64,000 bases of DNA from Streptomyces sp. NBC_01304 (GTDB lineage Bacteria; Actinomycetota; Actinomycetes; Streptomycetales; Streptomycetaceae): the NCBI RefSeq assembly GCF_035975855.1, contig NZ_CP109055.1:8432001-8496000 (forward strand). Direction: 5' to 3'. Shown here one piece after another: positions 9,023 through 17,279 of this stretch. Position 1 is the stretch's first letter, and every line of letters starts with the position of its first letter. The notes below the pieces were generated by a model. That model saw nothing but the letters and a program-made list of their open reading frames with translations, did not search any database and was not told the origin of the DNA. The translations under genes were made by a program, and so were the position numbers.

Positions 9023-9343
9023 ATGAGCGACACGATGCCGGGTCCCGAGGCGGGCCCGGAGGCCTGTGCGGGCCCCCAGCCAGAGGCGTCCGGGCCCGCC
9101 GAGCCGGAGTCCCTCGGCGTACCGCGCACCGCCACCGGGGACGCCGAGGTGGACGCCCGGATCGAGCGGTTGGCCGATGTGGACCACCTCGCCACGGACG
9201 GACACATCGAGGTGTACGAAGATGTACATCGAGGCCTGCGTACCGCGCTGACCTCGCTCGACGCACGCCAGGGGCCGCCGGCTCCCGCGCCGGGACCCGC
9301 GCATGCGCCCGGACCCCGACCTTCGCACGACCACAGGAGCTGA
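9023..9343 (+). CDS. Conserved small hypothetical protein upstream of tlyA
   Basis: 106 residues. The Pro/Ala/Glu-rich ends flank a short conserved-looking core (VDARIERLADVDHLATDG then VYEDVHRGLRTALTSLD) that should form two helices. Mycobacteria carry a similarly placed small open reading frame just before tlyA, so the position is conserved although the function is unknown. The stop is 7 bases before the tlyA start, which suggests co-transcription and perhaps translational coupling. No signal peptide or known motif is seen. Confidence 0.7.
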   Translation: MSDTMPGPEAGPEACAGPQPEASGPAEPESLGVPRTATGDAEVDARIERLADVDHLATDGHIEVYEDVHRGLRTALTSLDARQGPPAPAPGPAHAPGPRPSHDHRS

Positions 9344-9350
9344 ACCGAAC

Positions 9351-10166
9351 GTGGCAGGAGTGGCACGCCGCCGCCTCGATGCCGAGCTGGTCCGCCGCAA
9401 GCTCGCCCGCTCGCGCGAGCACGCGAGCCAGCTGATCGCCGCCGGACGGGTGACCGTCGGCCGCAACACCGCGAGCAAGCCGGCCACGCAGGTGGAGACC
9501 AGCGCCGCCATCGTGGTCGCGAACGACGACGGCGACCCCGACTACGTCTCGCGCGGCGGCCACAAGCTGGCCGGCGCCTTCGCGGCCTTCGTGCCCGAGG
9601 GGCTCGCGGTCGAGGGACGGCGGGCGCTGGACGCCGGCGCGTCGACCGGTGGCTTCACCGATGTGCTGCTGCGGGCCGGGGCCGCGCACGTGGTGGCCGT
9701 GGACGTCGGTTACGGGCAGCTCGCGTGGTCGCTGCAGAGCGACGACCGGGTCACCGTCAAGGACCGTACGAACGTACGGGAGTTGACGCTCGAGACGATC
9801 GACGACCAGCCGGTCGACCTGGTCGTGGGCGACCTTTCCTTCATCCCGCTGGGACTCGTGCTGCCCGCGCTCGCGCGCTGTGCGGCGCCGGACGCCGATC
9901 TGGTGCTCATGGTCAAGCCGCAGTTCGAGGTCGGCAAGGAGCGGCTCGGCAGCGGGGGTGTGGTGCGCAGCCCGGAGCTGCGGGCCGACGCGGTACGGAA
10001 CGTGGCGGGGCAGGCCTGGAAGCTGGGCCTCGGTGTGCAGGGCGTGACCGCGAGCCCGCTGCCCGGCCCTTCCGGCAACGTCGAGTACTTTCTGTGGCTC
10101 AAGGCCGGGGCGCCCGAGCTCGACCCGGCCGATGTCGACCGTGCAGTGGCGGAGGGACCTCGTTGA
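9351..10166 (+). CDS. tlyA: TlyA family 16S/23S rRNA (cytidine-2'-O)-methyltransferase
   Basis: 271 residues. An N-terminal S4 RNA-binding domain (RRRLDAELVRRKLARSREHA, residues ~4-65) is followed by a Rossmann-like FtsJ methyltransferase domain with the SAM-binding segment ALDAGASTGGFTDVLLRAG and then VGDLSFIPL and KPQFEVGKE. TlyA methylates 2'-OH of cytidines in 16S helix 44 and 23S helix 69, and its loss gives capreomycin resistance in mycobacteria. The GTG at 9351 is preceded by CAGGAG at 9334-9339; a GTG at 9360 is the alternative. The gene is coupled to nadK by a TTGA overlap. Confidence 0.92.
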   Translation: MAGVARRRLDAELVRRKLARSREHASQLIAAGRVTVGRNTASKPATQVETSAAIVVANDDGDPDYVSRGGHKLAGAFAAFVPEGLAVEGRRALDAGASTGGFTDVLLRAGAAHVVAVDVGYGQLAWSLQSDDRVTVKDRTNVRELTLETIDDQPVDLVVGDLSFIPLGLVLPALARCAAPDADLVLMVKPQFEVGKERLGSGGVVRSPELRADAVRNVAGQAWKLGLGVQGVTASPLPGPSGNVEYFLWLKAGAPELDPADVDRAVAEGPR

Positions 10167-11113
10167 CGACGAACAAGGCAGAAGCGGCAGTGCCGGCCGC
10201 GTCTGTGGCATCTGCAGCATCTGCGCGGACTGTTTTCCTGCTGGCGCACACCGGTCGGCCCGCTGCCATCCGGAGTGCCGAACTCGTCGTTCGGGGACTG
10301 CTCAAGTCCGGTCTCGGCGTACGTGTCCTCGAAGCCGAGGCCTGTGATCTGCCGTTGCCGCCCGAGGCGGAACGGGTCGCCGAGGCGACGCCCGAAGTCC
10401 TCGACGACTGCGAGCTGATCGTCGTCCTCGGCGGGGACGGCACGCTGCTGCGCGGTGCCGAGTTCGCCCGTGCCTCCGGGGTGCCGATGCTCGGCGTCAA
10501 TCTGGGGCGGGTCGGGTTCCTCGCCGAGGCCGAGCGGGACGACCTCGACAAGGTCGTCGACCGGGTGGTCACCCGGGAGTACGAGGTCGAGGAGCGGATG
10601 ACCCTCGATGTGCTCGTACGCAACAACGGCAATGTCGTGCACGCGGATTGGGCGCTGAACGAGGCCGCGGTCCAGAAGGTGTCGCCGGAGCGGATGCTCG
10701 AGGTGGTGCTCGAGATCGACGGGCGGCCCGTTTCGGGCTTCGGGTGTGACGGCATTGTGTGTGCGACCCCGACCGGGTCGACCGCGTATGCCTTCTCGGC
10801 CGGTGGGCCCGTGGTGTGGCCCGAGGTCGAGGCGCTGCTGATGGTGCCGATCAGTGCGCATGCGCTCTTTGCCAAGCCGCTTGTCACGTCGCCTGATTCG
10901 GTGCTTGCGGTGGAGGTGCAGCCGCATACGCCGCATGGGGTGTTGTGGTGTGACGGGCGGCGGACCGTGTCGTTGCCGTCGGGGGCGCGGGTCGAGGTTC
11001 GGCGGGGGGCCGTGCCGGTGCGGCTGGCTCGGCTGCATCACGCTTCGTTCGCGGATCGACTTGTCGCCAAGTTCGCCTTGCCGGTTTCTGGTTGGCGCGG
11101 GGCGCCGCACTAG
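10163..11113 (+). CDS. nadK: NAD kinase
   Basis: 316 residues. The GGDG motif is at about 90-93 (VVLGGDGTLLRGAE), followed by GVNLGRVGFLAE, the NE/D motif (DWALNEAAVQK) and the conserved TPTGSTAYAFSAGGP segment. It phosphorylates NAD to NADP using ATP or polyphosphate. It starts with TTG at 10163, whose last two bases are the first two of the tlyA stop, with GGAGGGA a few bases upstream. The first ~25 residues (Ala-rich) are a variable extension. The tlyA-nadK-recN order is typical of actinobacteria, here interrupted by one inverted gene. Confidence 0.93.
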   Translation: MTTNKAEAAVPAASVASAASARTVFLLAHTGRPAAIRSAELVVRGLLKSGLGVRVLEAEACDLPLPPEAERVAEATPEVLDDCELIVVLGGDGTLLRGAEFARASGVPMLGVNLGRVGFLAEAERDDLDKVVDRVVTREYEVEERMTLDVLVRNNGNVVHADWALNEAAVQKVSPERMLEVVLEIDGRPVSGFGCDGIVCATPTGSTAYAFSAGGPVVWPEVEALLMVPISAHALFAKPLVTSPDSVLAVEVQPHTPHGVLWCDGRRTVSLPSGARVEVRRGAVPVRLARLHHASFADRLVAKFALPVSGWRGAPH

Positions 11114-11130
11114 GCCGTCCCGGGGCGGGG

Positions 11131-11275
11131 GATTTTTCTCCCCGCCCCGCCCCTTCCCGAAAGTCTTCGACGACTGGGGCTTCGCCCCTGGCCCCTGGAT
11201 CGGCCTTCGGCCTCTGTCCTCAAACGCCGGACGGGCTGATTCATGCGGCCGGGCTGATTTATGCGGACGGGCTGA
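11131..11275. repeat. Composite dispersed repeat, copy A
   Basis: Contains the core CCCCGCCCCTTCCCG (11145-11159), hairpin-forming GGGGCTTCGCCCC and GGCCTTCGGCC segments, and the second core CTCAAACGCCGGACGGGCTG (11219-11238), followed by two more degenerate GGGCTGA units up to 11275. The same cores recur at 14.7, 32.8, 44.2-44.3 and 52.2-52.4 kb. The end of this copy supplies the last codons and stop of the convergent FtsX-type gene. Confidence 0.8.
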
Positions 11276-12599
11276 GTTTGCGTCGTAGTACCGACTGGAC
11301 CGGCAGGCCCGTCGCCAGTAGGGCCAGGAGCAGCGTTGCCCCGCCGATCCCGCCAAGCATCGCCCCCGGAACGTACGGCCACGGCGAGCCGAAAGCCGTG
11401 CTCAGGATCGGGGCCAGTGTTGCCAGTGCGATCGCCGTGCCGAGCAGTAGGGCCGTTCCCGCGACCACCAGGGCCTCCCATGCCGCCATCGCCCGTACCT
11501 GGCGGGGCAGGGTGCCGATGATGCGGAGCAGGGCCACGTCGCGGCGGCGTTCGAAGGAGATCATGGCGAGGGTGTTGGCCGCGGCTATGGCTGCGAAGCC
11601 CGCGTACAGGGCGGTTCCCATGTAGTCCAGCCACACCTCGCCCGTGCTGCCCGCCGAACCGGTGTGGTGCTGGGCCGTGGTGTGCATCGCAATCTTGGTG
11701 AGGCCGAAGCCGACGACCAGGACCAAGGGGACGACCGCGGCCGAGAAGCGCCTCGGCTGGGAGCGTACGTTCAGCATCGCGAGCCGTGCGCTGCTGCCGA
11801 AGCGGCCGACCAGGGACGACACCAGCCAGGCCGCCGGGCCGACGATGCGCGGGCCGAGCAGGCCCGCGCCCACGCAGAACAGGATGAGGACCAGGAAGGC
11901 GCCCTGGCCCGCCTTGTCCGCCGGCTGTCCGGTCAGGACCACGGACAGTACGCAGCCGCCCGCCACCGCGATCAGGCCCAGCGGGGCCCGAACGAAGCCC
12001 AGGCCGCGCCTGCCCGCCGACGCCTCGTCCAGGGCCCTGGACGGGCGCAGCAGCGAGAAGCGGAGCGAGGACAGGACGGCGGCCAGCGTCGACGTCACGA
12101 TGGCCACGCCCAGGCACACCGGCAGGGCGACCCAGCTGAAGCGGAACGTCACCTCGGCCGGGACCAGGCCGTGCGACACCATGCCGTCGAACCAGAGCCG
12201 GGCCAGTACGCCGCCGAGCCCGAAGCCCAGTAGGGCGGCCGGCACGGACGCGGCGAGCGCCTGGGCCGCCACCGCTCGGCGGATCTGCCGGGGCCGGCCG
12301 CCGATCGCCCGGACGAGGGCCAGTTCGCGATGCTGCTGGACGACGGCCGTGCCCATCGTCGACGCGACCACGAAGATCGACATGTAGACCGAGCCGATGA
12401 GCAGGACTGCCGCCATGTCGCCCACGGAGTTCTCGGTGAGCTGCTTGCGGGCGGCCGCGGACACTCCGTCGGTGCTCGTAGAGATCAGCATCATGGTGCT
12501 CGCGCTCACCACCGCGGCGGCGAACAGCGCCGCCACCGCGGTGCCGACGAACGCGGGCAGGTGGCCGCGCAGGGCCGCTCTGGACAGTCCGGTCTTCAT
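11259..12599 (-). CDS. FtsX-like (MacB/LolE-type) ABC transporter permease, orphan
   Basis: 446 residues with two FtsX-type permease modules. The first carries VVASTMGTAVVQQHRELALVR near residue 78 and the second ISFERRRDVALLRIIGT near residue 355. About ten hydrophobic segments are present. Large extracellular domains found in many FtsX-like permeases (~800 residues) are absent, so it is compact. Such permeases normally work with a LolD-type ATPase, but none is encoded next to it. It is inverted between nadK and recN. The ATG at 12599 faces a 284-base intergenic region shared with recN that holds an 11-bp repeat array. The last codons derive from a dispersed repeat. Confidence 0.85.
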   Translation of the reverse strand: MKTGLSRAALRGHLPAFVGTAVAALFAAAVVSASTMMLISTSTDGVSAAARKQLTENSVGDMAAVLLIGSVYMSIFVVASTMGTAVVQQHRELALVRAIGGRPRQIRRAVAAQALAASVPAALLGFGLGGVLARLWFDGMVSHGLVPAEVTFRFSWVALPVCLGVAIVTSTLAAVLSSLRFSLLRPSRALDEASAGRRGLGFVRAPLGLIAVAGGCVLSVVLTGQPADKAGQGAFLVLILFCVGAGLLGPRIVGPAAWLVSSLVGRFGSSARLAMLNVRSQPRRFSAAVVPLVLVVGFGLTKIAMHTTAQHHTGSAGSTGEVWLDYMGTALYAGFAAIAAANTLAMISFERRRDVALLRIIGTLPRQVRAMAAWEALVVAGTALLLGTAIALATLAPILSTAFGSPWPYVPGAMLGGIGGATLLLALLATGLPVQSVLRRKLSPSA

Positions 12600-12700
12600 G
12601 ATCTCCAGGGTCCTTGCCGGTGGCCGGGCCGGACCATGGTGCGGCCCGCAGACCTCGACCGGGGGTTGTCCCCACCCCGTACGTTCTGCCGGGTGGGCCC

Positions 12701-12777
12701 TTCCGGATCACGTCCGGGGCATGCTCGGGGCACTTCCAGGGCACTTCCAGGGCATTTCCAGGGCACTTCTGGGACGA
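12701..12777. repeat. Seven 11-bp direct repeats in the FtsX/recN intergenic region
   Basis: Seven successive 11-base units: TTCCGGATCAC, GTCCGGGGCAT, GCTCGGGGCAC, TTCCAGGGCAC, TTCCAGGGCAT, TTCCAGGGCAC and TTCTGGGACGA. The central three are almost identical. The 11-bp period places each unit on the same face of the helix, as in operators for cooperative direct-repeat binders such as SARP-family activators. It lies about 100 bases from each of the two divergent genes. Confidence 0.75.
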
Positions 12778-12883
12778 ACCGCCCACCCCAGCGGGTGACA
12801 GCGCCCCCTCACCACCTGCGGCTTCACAACCCAGAGGCAGGGCCCGTCGCACACCGGCCCCCTGACCTCGTAAGGTCGTGTCC

Positions 12884-14623
12884 GTGTTGGAGGAGATGCG
12901 GATACGGTCGCTCGGAGTCATCGACGACGCGGTGGTCGAGCTGTCACCCGGTTTCACCGCGGTGACCGGCGAGACCGGCGCGGGCAAAACCATGGTGGTG
13001 ACCAGCCTTGGCCTGTTGCTCGGCGGTCGCGCCGACCCGGCGCTGGTGCGGATCGGCGCCAAGTCGGCGGTCGTGGAGGGCCGGATCGCCGTGCCCCCGG
13101 GCGCTGCCGCGATCGTGCGCGCCGAGGAGGCCGGGGCCGAACTCGACGACGGAGCGCTGCTCATCAGCCGTACCGTCTCCGCCGAGGGGCGCTCCCGGGC
13201 GCATCTGGGTGGCCGTTCGGTGCCGGTGGGGCTGCTCGGGGAGCTCGCGGACGACCTGGTCGCCGTGCACGGCCAGACGGATCAGCAGGGCCTGCTCAAG
13301 CCGGCCCGCCAGCGCGGTGCGCTCGACCGGTACGCGGGGGACGCGGTGGCCGTGCCGCTCGCCAAGTACTCGGCCGCGTACCGGCGGTTGAGGGCCGTGG
13401 TGGCGGAGCTCGACGAGCTGACCACGCGCGCGCGAGAACGCGCTCAGGAGGCCGACCTGCTGCGCTTCGGGCTCGACGAGATCGCAGCGGTGGAGCCGCG
13501 CGCGGGCGAGGACGTCGAACTCGCCTCGGAGGCGGAGCGGCTCGGGCACGCGGAGGCCCTCGCGTCCGCCGCGACGGCCGCGCACGGGGCCCTGGCGGGC
13601 AACCCCGAGGACCCGGAGGGCGTCGACGCCGGGCTGCTCGTGGGCGGGGCGCAGCGGGCGCTGGATGCCGTACGTTCCCACGACCCCGCACTGTCCGCGC
13701 TGGCCGAGCGGCTCGGCGAGATCGGGATCCTCCTCGGCGATGTGGCGGGCGAGCTCGCCGGGTACGCCGACGACCTGGACGCCGATCCGCTGCGGCTCGC
13801 GGCGGTCGAGGAGCGCCGGGCGGCGCTGACCCAGCTGACGCGCAAGTACGGCCAGGACATCAACGCGGTCCTGGCCTGGGCCGAGCAGAGCGCGGCCCGG
13901 CTCACCGAACTCGACGGTGACGACGACCGCATCGGCGACCTGGCCGGGGAGCGGGACGCCCTCGGGGCCGAACTGGCCGGTCTCGCCCAGGCGTTGACCG
14001 ATGCGCGCACCGAGGCGGCGTCGCGCTTCGCGGCAGCCGTCACGGACGAGCTGGCCTCACTGGCCATGCCGCACGCGCGCGTGAGCATCGACATCCAGCA
14101 GACCGAGGTCGCGGAGGGCGGGGACGGCATCGAGGTCGGCGGCCGCCTGGTCGCCTATACGCCGAGCGGCGTCGACGAGGTCGAGCTGCTGCTTGCCCCG
14201 CACCCCGGGGCGCCGCCGCGGCCGATCGCCAAGGGCGCGTCCGGTGGTGAGCTGTCGCGGGTGATGCTCGCGGTGGAGGTCGTGTTCGCGGGCTCCGACC
14301 CGGTGCCGACCTATCTCTTCGACGAGGTGGACGCGGGCGTCGGCGGCAAGGCGGCCGTGGAGGTCGGCAGGCGCCTGGCCCGGCTCGCCCGGACCGCGCA
14401 GGTCGTGGTCGTCACGCACCTGCCGCAGGTCGCGGCCTTCGCGGACCGGCAGTTGCTGGTCGAGAAGACCAATGACGGGTCCGTGACCCGGTCCGGGGTG
14501 AAGGTCCTGGAGGGCGAGGAGCGGGTGCGGGAGCTGTCGCGGATGCTGGCCGGCCAGGAGGACTCGGAGACGGCCCGGGCGCACGCGGAGGAGTTGCTGG
14601 CAGCGGCGCGGGCCTCCGGCTGA
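12884..14623 (+). CDS. recN: DNA repair protein RecN
   Basis: 579 residues. The SMC-like head has Walker A GETGAGKT at 29-36 and, at the C-terminus, signature KGASGGELSRVMLAVE and Walker B PTYLFDEVDAGVGG. The middle is a short coiled coil rich in Ala, Glu and Arg. RecN acts early in double-strand-break repair. Starts are possible at GTG 12878, GTG 12884 and ATG 12896; the 12884 start gives the usual VLEEMRIRSLG beginning and has AAGG about 7 bases upstream. It follows nadK as in other actinobacteria, with one inverted permease gene between. Confidence 0.93.
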   Translation: MLEEMRIRSLGVIDDAVVELSPGFTAVTGETGAGKTMVVTSLGLLLGGRADPALVRIGAKSAVVEGRIAVPPGAAAIVRAEEAGAELDDGALLISRTVSAEGRSRAHLGGRSVPVGLLGELADDLVAVHGQTDQQGLLKPARQRGALDRYAGDAVAVPLAKYSAAYRRLRAVVAELDELTTRARERAQEADLLRFGLDEIAAVEPRAGEDVELASEAERLGHAEALASAATAAHGALAGNPEDPEGVDAGLLVGGAQRALDAVRSHDPALSALAERLGEIGILLGDVAGELAGYADDLDADPLRLAAVEERRAALTQLTRKYGQDINAVLAWAEQSAARLTELDGDDDRIGDLAGERDALGAELAGLAQALTDARTEAASRFAAAVTDELASLAMPHARVSIDIQQTEVAEGGDGIEVGGRLVAYTPSGVDEVELLLAPHPGAPPRPIAKGASGGELSRVMLAVEVVFAGSDPVPTYLFDEVDAGVGGKAAVEVGRRLARLARTAQVVVVTHLPQVAAFADRQLLVEKTNDGSVTRSGVKVLEGEERVRELSRMLAGQEDSETARAHAEELLAAARASG

Positions 14624-14721
14624 GGGCGGGGCCCGGTGCGCCCGGGCCCGGGTCTGCGCCGGGGCCGCCCTGGTTCCGGGCGGCTCGTCGGGGTGCTGCC
14701 GCTGGGCCCCGGGTCCCGGTC

Positions 14722-14741
14722 CTCGAACGCCGGACGGGCTG
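14722..14741 (+). repeat. Dispersed repeat core, copy B
   Basis: CTCGAACGCCGGACGGGCTG, one base different from the core in copy A. It lies in the 179-base gap after recN, within a GC-rich stretch that contains other degenerate inverted repeats (14640-14720). Confidence 0.7.
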
Positions 14742-14802
14742 TCCTCGCCGGAGCACGCCCTGCCCGGCAGGACCCGCCAAGTGCCCACGTAGGGTCCGGA
14801 TC

Positions 14803-15588
14803 ATGAGTTCAGCCCGGATCAACCAGCGTGCCGTCGCCCTCTTCACCGCCGTCGCCGCCACCCGCGCCGGATATCTCGCGCTGCGCAAGCTCAAGCCCGG
14901 CGGCGCGGGACAGTGGGAGCGGAAGAACTACGCGGGGCGCACCGTCGACCTCTGCGCGGGACCCGCGGCCGCCGTCGGCGCGGTCGCCGGAGGCGTTGCC
15001 GCGCGGAATCTGCCGGCACGCGTGCGTGGTGCCGCCTCGCTCGCCGTTGTCGGGGCCGGTCTCTGCGGCGCGTACGACGATGTCGTGGGAGCCGGCGATG
15101 CGCGGCGCGGGTTCCGGGCACACCTCGGGGCGCTGCGGGACGGCGAGGTCACCAGCGGTGCGGTGAAGCTCATCGGCATCGGGGGAGTGGGACTGGTCGC
15201 GGGAGCTCTGCTCAAGGAGCGGGCCGTCGACAAGGTGCTTGCCGGCGTGGTCATCGCGGGCACCGCGCACTTCGTCAACCTCGTGGACGTACGGCCGGGA
15301 GCCGCCGCCTCCACCGTGCTCGCGCTCGGCGCCCCGGGTCTACTGAAGCCGCAAGGCGCCCTCGCCGCCGCCCCGATGGGCGCCGCCGCGGCCGTCCTTG
15401 CCGACGATCTGGGGGAGCGCACCATGATCGGCGACACCGGCGCGCATGCGCTGGGCGCGGCGCTGGGTGCGGCGATCGTTGCCGGCAACGGTCGGTTCGG
15501 GCTCGTCGCGCATGCCGCGGGGCTCGTCGCGGCGGCCGCCTGCGGGGATGCGGTGAGCCGGGCCGTGAAGGCGCTGCCGCGGGTGTGA
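14803..15588 (+). CDS. MraY/WecA-like polytopic membrane protein
   Basis: 261 residues with about eight hydrophobic segments. Three short motifs echo the polyprenyl-phosphate sugar-1-phosphate transferase (MraY/WecA) superfamily in the right order: AYDDVVG (DD motif) near residue 88, HFVNLVDVRPG (Asn/Asp motif) near 158, and IGDTGAHALGAALG near 208. It is shorter than true MraY (about 350), and several catalytic residues are replaced, so it may be a divergent or inactive member. It is followed after a repeat-rich gap by a glycosyltransferase, consistent with envelope glycan work. In mycobacteria the place between recN and pyrG is held by steA and mctB/steB instead. Confidence 0.65.
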   Translation: MSSARINQRAVALFTAVAATRAGYLALRKLKPGGAGQWERKNYAGRTVDLCAGPAAAVGAVAGGVAARNLPARVRGAASLAVVGAGLCGAYDDVVGAGDARRGFRAHLGALRDGEVTSGAVKLIGIGGVGLVAGALLKERAVDKVLAGVVIAGTAHFVNLVDVRPGAAASTVLALGAPGLLKPQGALAAAPMGAAAAVLADDLGERTMIGDTGAHALGAALGAAIVAGNGRFGLVAHAAGLVAAAACGDAVSRAVKALPRV

Positions 15589-15601
15589 GACGCGGCAGGC
15601 G

Positions 15602-15895
15602 AGTGTGCTTCAAGCGGGCCCGAACCGCGCTGCGCGGGGCGTTTCAAGAGGGCCTGAGTAATCGCCAGGTAGGCATTTCAAGAGGGCCTGAGCCGTGCCA
15701 CGTAGGCGTTTCAAGAGGGCCCGAGCCGCGCCAGGCATGCATTTCAAGAGGGCCCGAGCAGCACCAGGCATGCACTTCAAAAGGGCCTGAGCCGCGCCAA
15801 GCAGGCACTTCCAGCAGGCCTGCGCCGCTCTGAGCGGGCGACCTCCGGTGGGCCTGAAACGCTCCAAGCCGGCAACTTTGAGCGGGGCCCGAACC
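15602..15895. repeat. 33/34-bp degenerate tandem repeat (minisatellite), about nine units
   Basis: Units share TTCAAGAGGGCCTGAGCC and begin near 15609, 15643, 15677, 15710, 15743, 15776, 15809, 15842 and 15877, so the spacing is 33-34 bases. The middle units are best conserved and the ends decay. Read on the minus strand they give an 11-residue motif like ALLKCMPGAAR, on the plus strand ISRGPEPRQAC. There are no unique spacers, so it is not a CRISPR array. It fills most of the 519-base gap before the glycosyltransferase gene; the rest of the gap (15896-16107) shows only the ribosome binding site near its end. Confidence 0.75.
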
Positions 15896-16107
15896 GCCCT
15901 AACAGGCAAGGACCATCCGGGACTTGTCGCCCGTCCCGCGTCACCCGTACGAGTGATCCGGTGTATTTCCGCGACGGCCCCGCACAGGACCGCCCCATCG
16001 GCGGTGCCGGAACTCCCGTACGGACTGGCATCCTTGGCGGAGCACTTCGCGCCCTGTCACCACGCGGGGCGCGCCCCGCCCGACGCCGACCCAGGAGTCC
16101 AGGCCGC

Positions 16108-17262
16108 GTGAGTCACGTGAGCAGCCAGCCACCGCAGGGCAAGCCGCCCCTGCGTACCGTGCAAGTGCTCGGCGGCGGCAGCGTGGGCAGCAGTGCCCAT
16201 GTCAGGTCACTGGCCGCGGGACTCGTCGCCCGCGGTGTGCGCGTCACGGTGTGCGCGCCCACGGAGCTCGACCGGATCTACGACTTCGCGGGTGCGGGGG
16301 CGTCCTTCGTGCCCGTGCCGCGCCGCAGCGACCCCGCTTCGGTCGCCGCTCTGCGGACCGCCTGTGCGGACGCCGACCTGATCCACGCGCACGGTCTGCA
16401 CGCCGCGATCCGCTCCTCGCTCGCGCTGCCCGCCCGCCGCGTCAAGGCCGACGGCCGGCGTACCCCGCTCGTCGTCACCTGGCACACGCGCGCGCACGCG
16501 GAAGGGGCGCGGGCCCAGGTTCAGCGGCTGCTCGAGAAGCGTGTCGCCAAGGCCTCGGCGGTCGTCCTCGGCACCTCCTCCGAACTGGTCGACCGGGCCC
16601 GCAGCAGAGGTGCCCGGGACGCCCGGCTCGCCCCCATCGCCTTCCCCGCACCGCGAGGCGCCGAGGCACACGAGGACCCCGACCGGCTGCGGCACAAGGC
16701 CCGGGCCGAACTGGGCGCGGTGGACCGGCCGTTGCTCATGGCCGTCGGGTCGCTCGACCGGCATCGGGGCTATCCCACGCTCCTCGACGCCACGCGCGCG
16801 TGGCGGGCGCTCGACCCGGTGCCGCTCCTTGTGATCGCCGGGGAGGGGCCGCAGCGGGGTGCGCTGCAGCGGCGGATCGACGCGGAGGGGCTGCCGGTGC
16901 GGCTCGTGGGCAGCCGGAGCGATGTGCGCGAGCTGCTCGCCGCGGCCGACGTCGCGGTGCTGCCCAGCCGTTGGGAGTCCCGCTCGGTGCTCGCCCATGA
17001 GGCGCTGCACGGCGGCGTACCGCTGGTGGCGACCGCGGTGGGCGGGGTGCCGGAGCTGGTGGGGGACGCGGCCGAGCTGGTGCCGTACGGGGACGCGTCC
17101 GCGCTTGCCGGGGCCGTCGCGGGGCTGCTCGCCGATCCGGCGCGGCGGGAGTGGCTGCGGGGCAGGGGGCTTGCGCAGGCGGCGAGTTGGCCGACCGAGG
17201 ACGAGACGGTCGCGCAGATCCTCAGCGTGTACGACGAGTTGGCGCAGCCCTTCGCCCACTGA
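16108..17262 (+). CDS. Family 4 (GT-B) glycosyltransferase
   Basis: 384 residues. N-terminal acceptor domain opens with TVQVLGGGSVGSSAHVRSLA; the C-terminal nucleotide-sugar domain has LLMAVGSLDRHRGYPTLLDA near residue 210 and the EX7E motif in WESRSVLAHEALHGG near 290, followed by VPLVATAVGGVPELV. It should transfer a sugar from an activated donor to a lipid or glycan acceptor on the cytoplasmic side of the membrane. GTG at 16108 has AGGAG 10 bases upstream (16093-16097); the longer frame starting at 15961 lacks this. It ends 18 bases before the convergent PucR gene. Confidence 0.87.
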   Translation: MSHVSSQPPQGKPPLRTVQVLGGGSVGSSAHVRSLAAGLVARGVRVTVCAPTELDRIYDFAGAGASFVPVPRRSDPASVAALRTACADADLIHAHGLHAAIRSSLALPARRVKADGRRTPLVVTWHTRAHAEGARAQVQRLLEKRVAKASAVVLGTSSELVDRARSRGARDARLAPIAFPAPRGAEAHEDPDRLRHKARAELGAVDRPLLMAVGSLDRHRGYPTLLDATRAWRALDPVPLLVIAGEGPQRGALQRRIDAEGLPVRLVGSRSDVRELLAAADVAVLPSRWESRSVLAHEALHGGVPLVATAVGGVPELVGDAAELVPYGDASALAGAVAGLLADPARREWLRGRGLAQAASWPTEDETVAQILSVYDELAQPFAH

Positions 17263-17279
17263 GCGCCCCGCCCTGCGAG

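Noticed and set aside
9303..9350. Upstream ATG start for tlyA at 9303
   Set aside because: It overlaps the preceding gene and lacks a ribosome binding site, while GTG 9351 has AGGAG and gives the family N-terminus.
15602..15895. CRISPR array
   Set aside because: Units of 33-34 bp adjoin without unique spacers, and no cas genes are nearby.
15610..15909. 99-codon minus-strand gene made of ALLKCMPGAAR repeats
   Set aside because: No ribosome binding site or recognisable start context, and both strands give repeats of the same period, so coding cannot be supported; kept as a repeat finding only.
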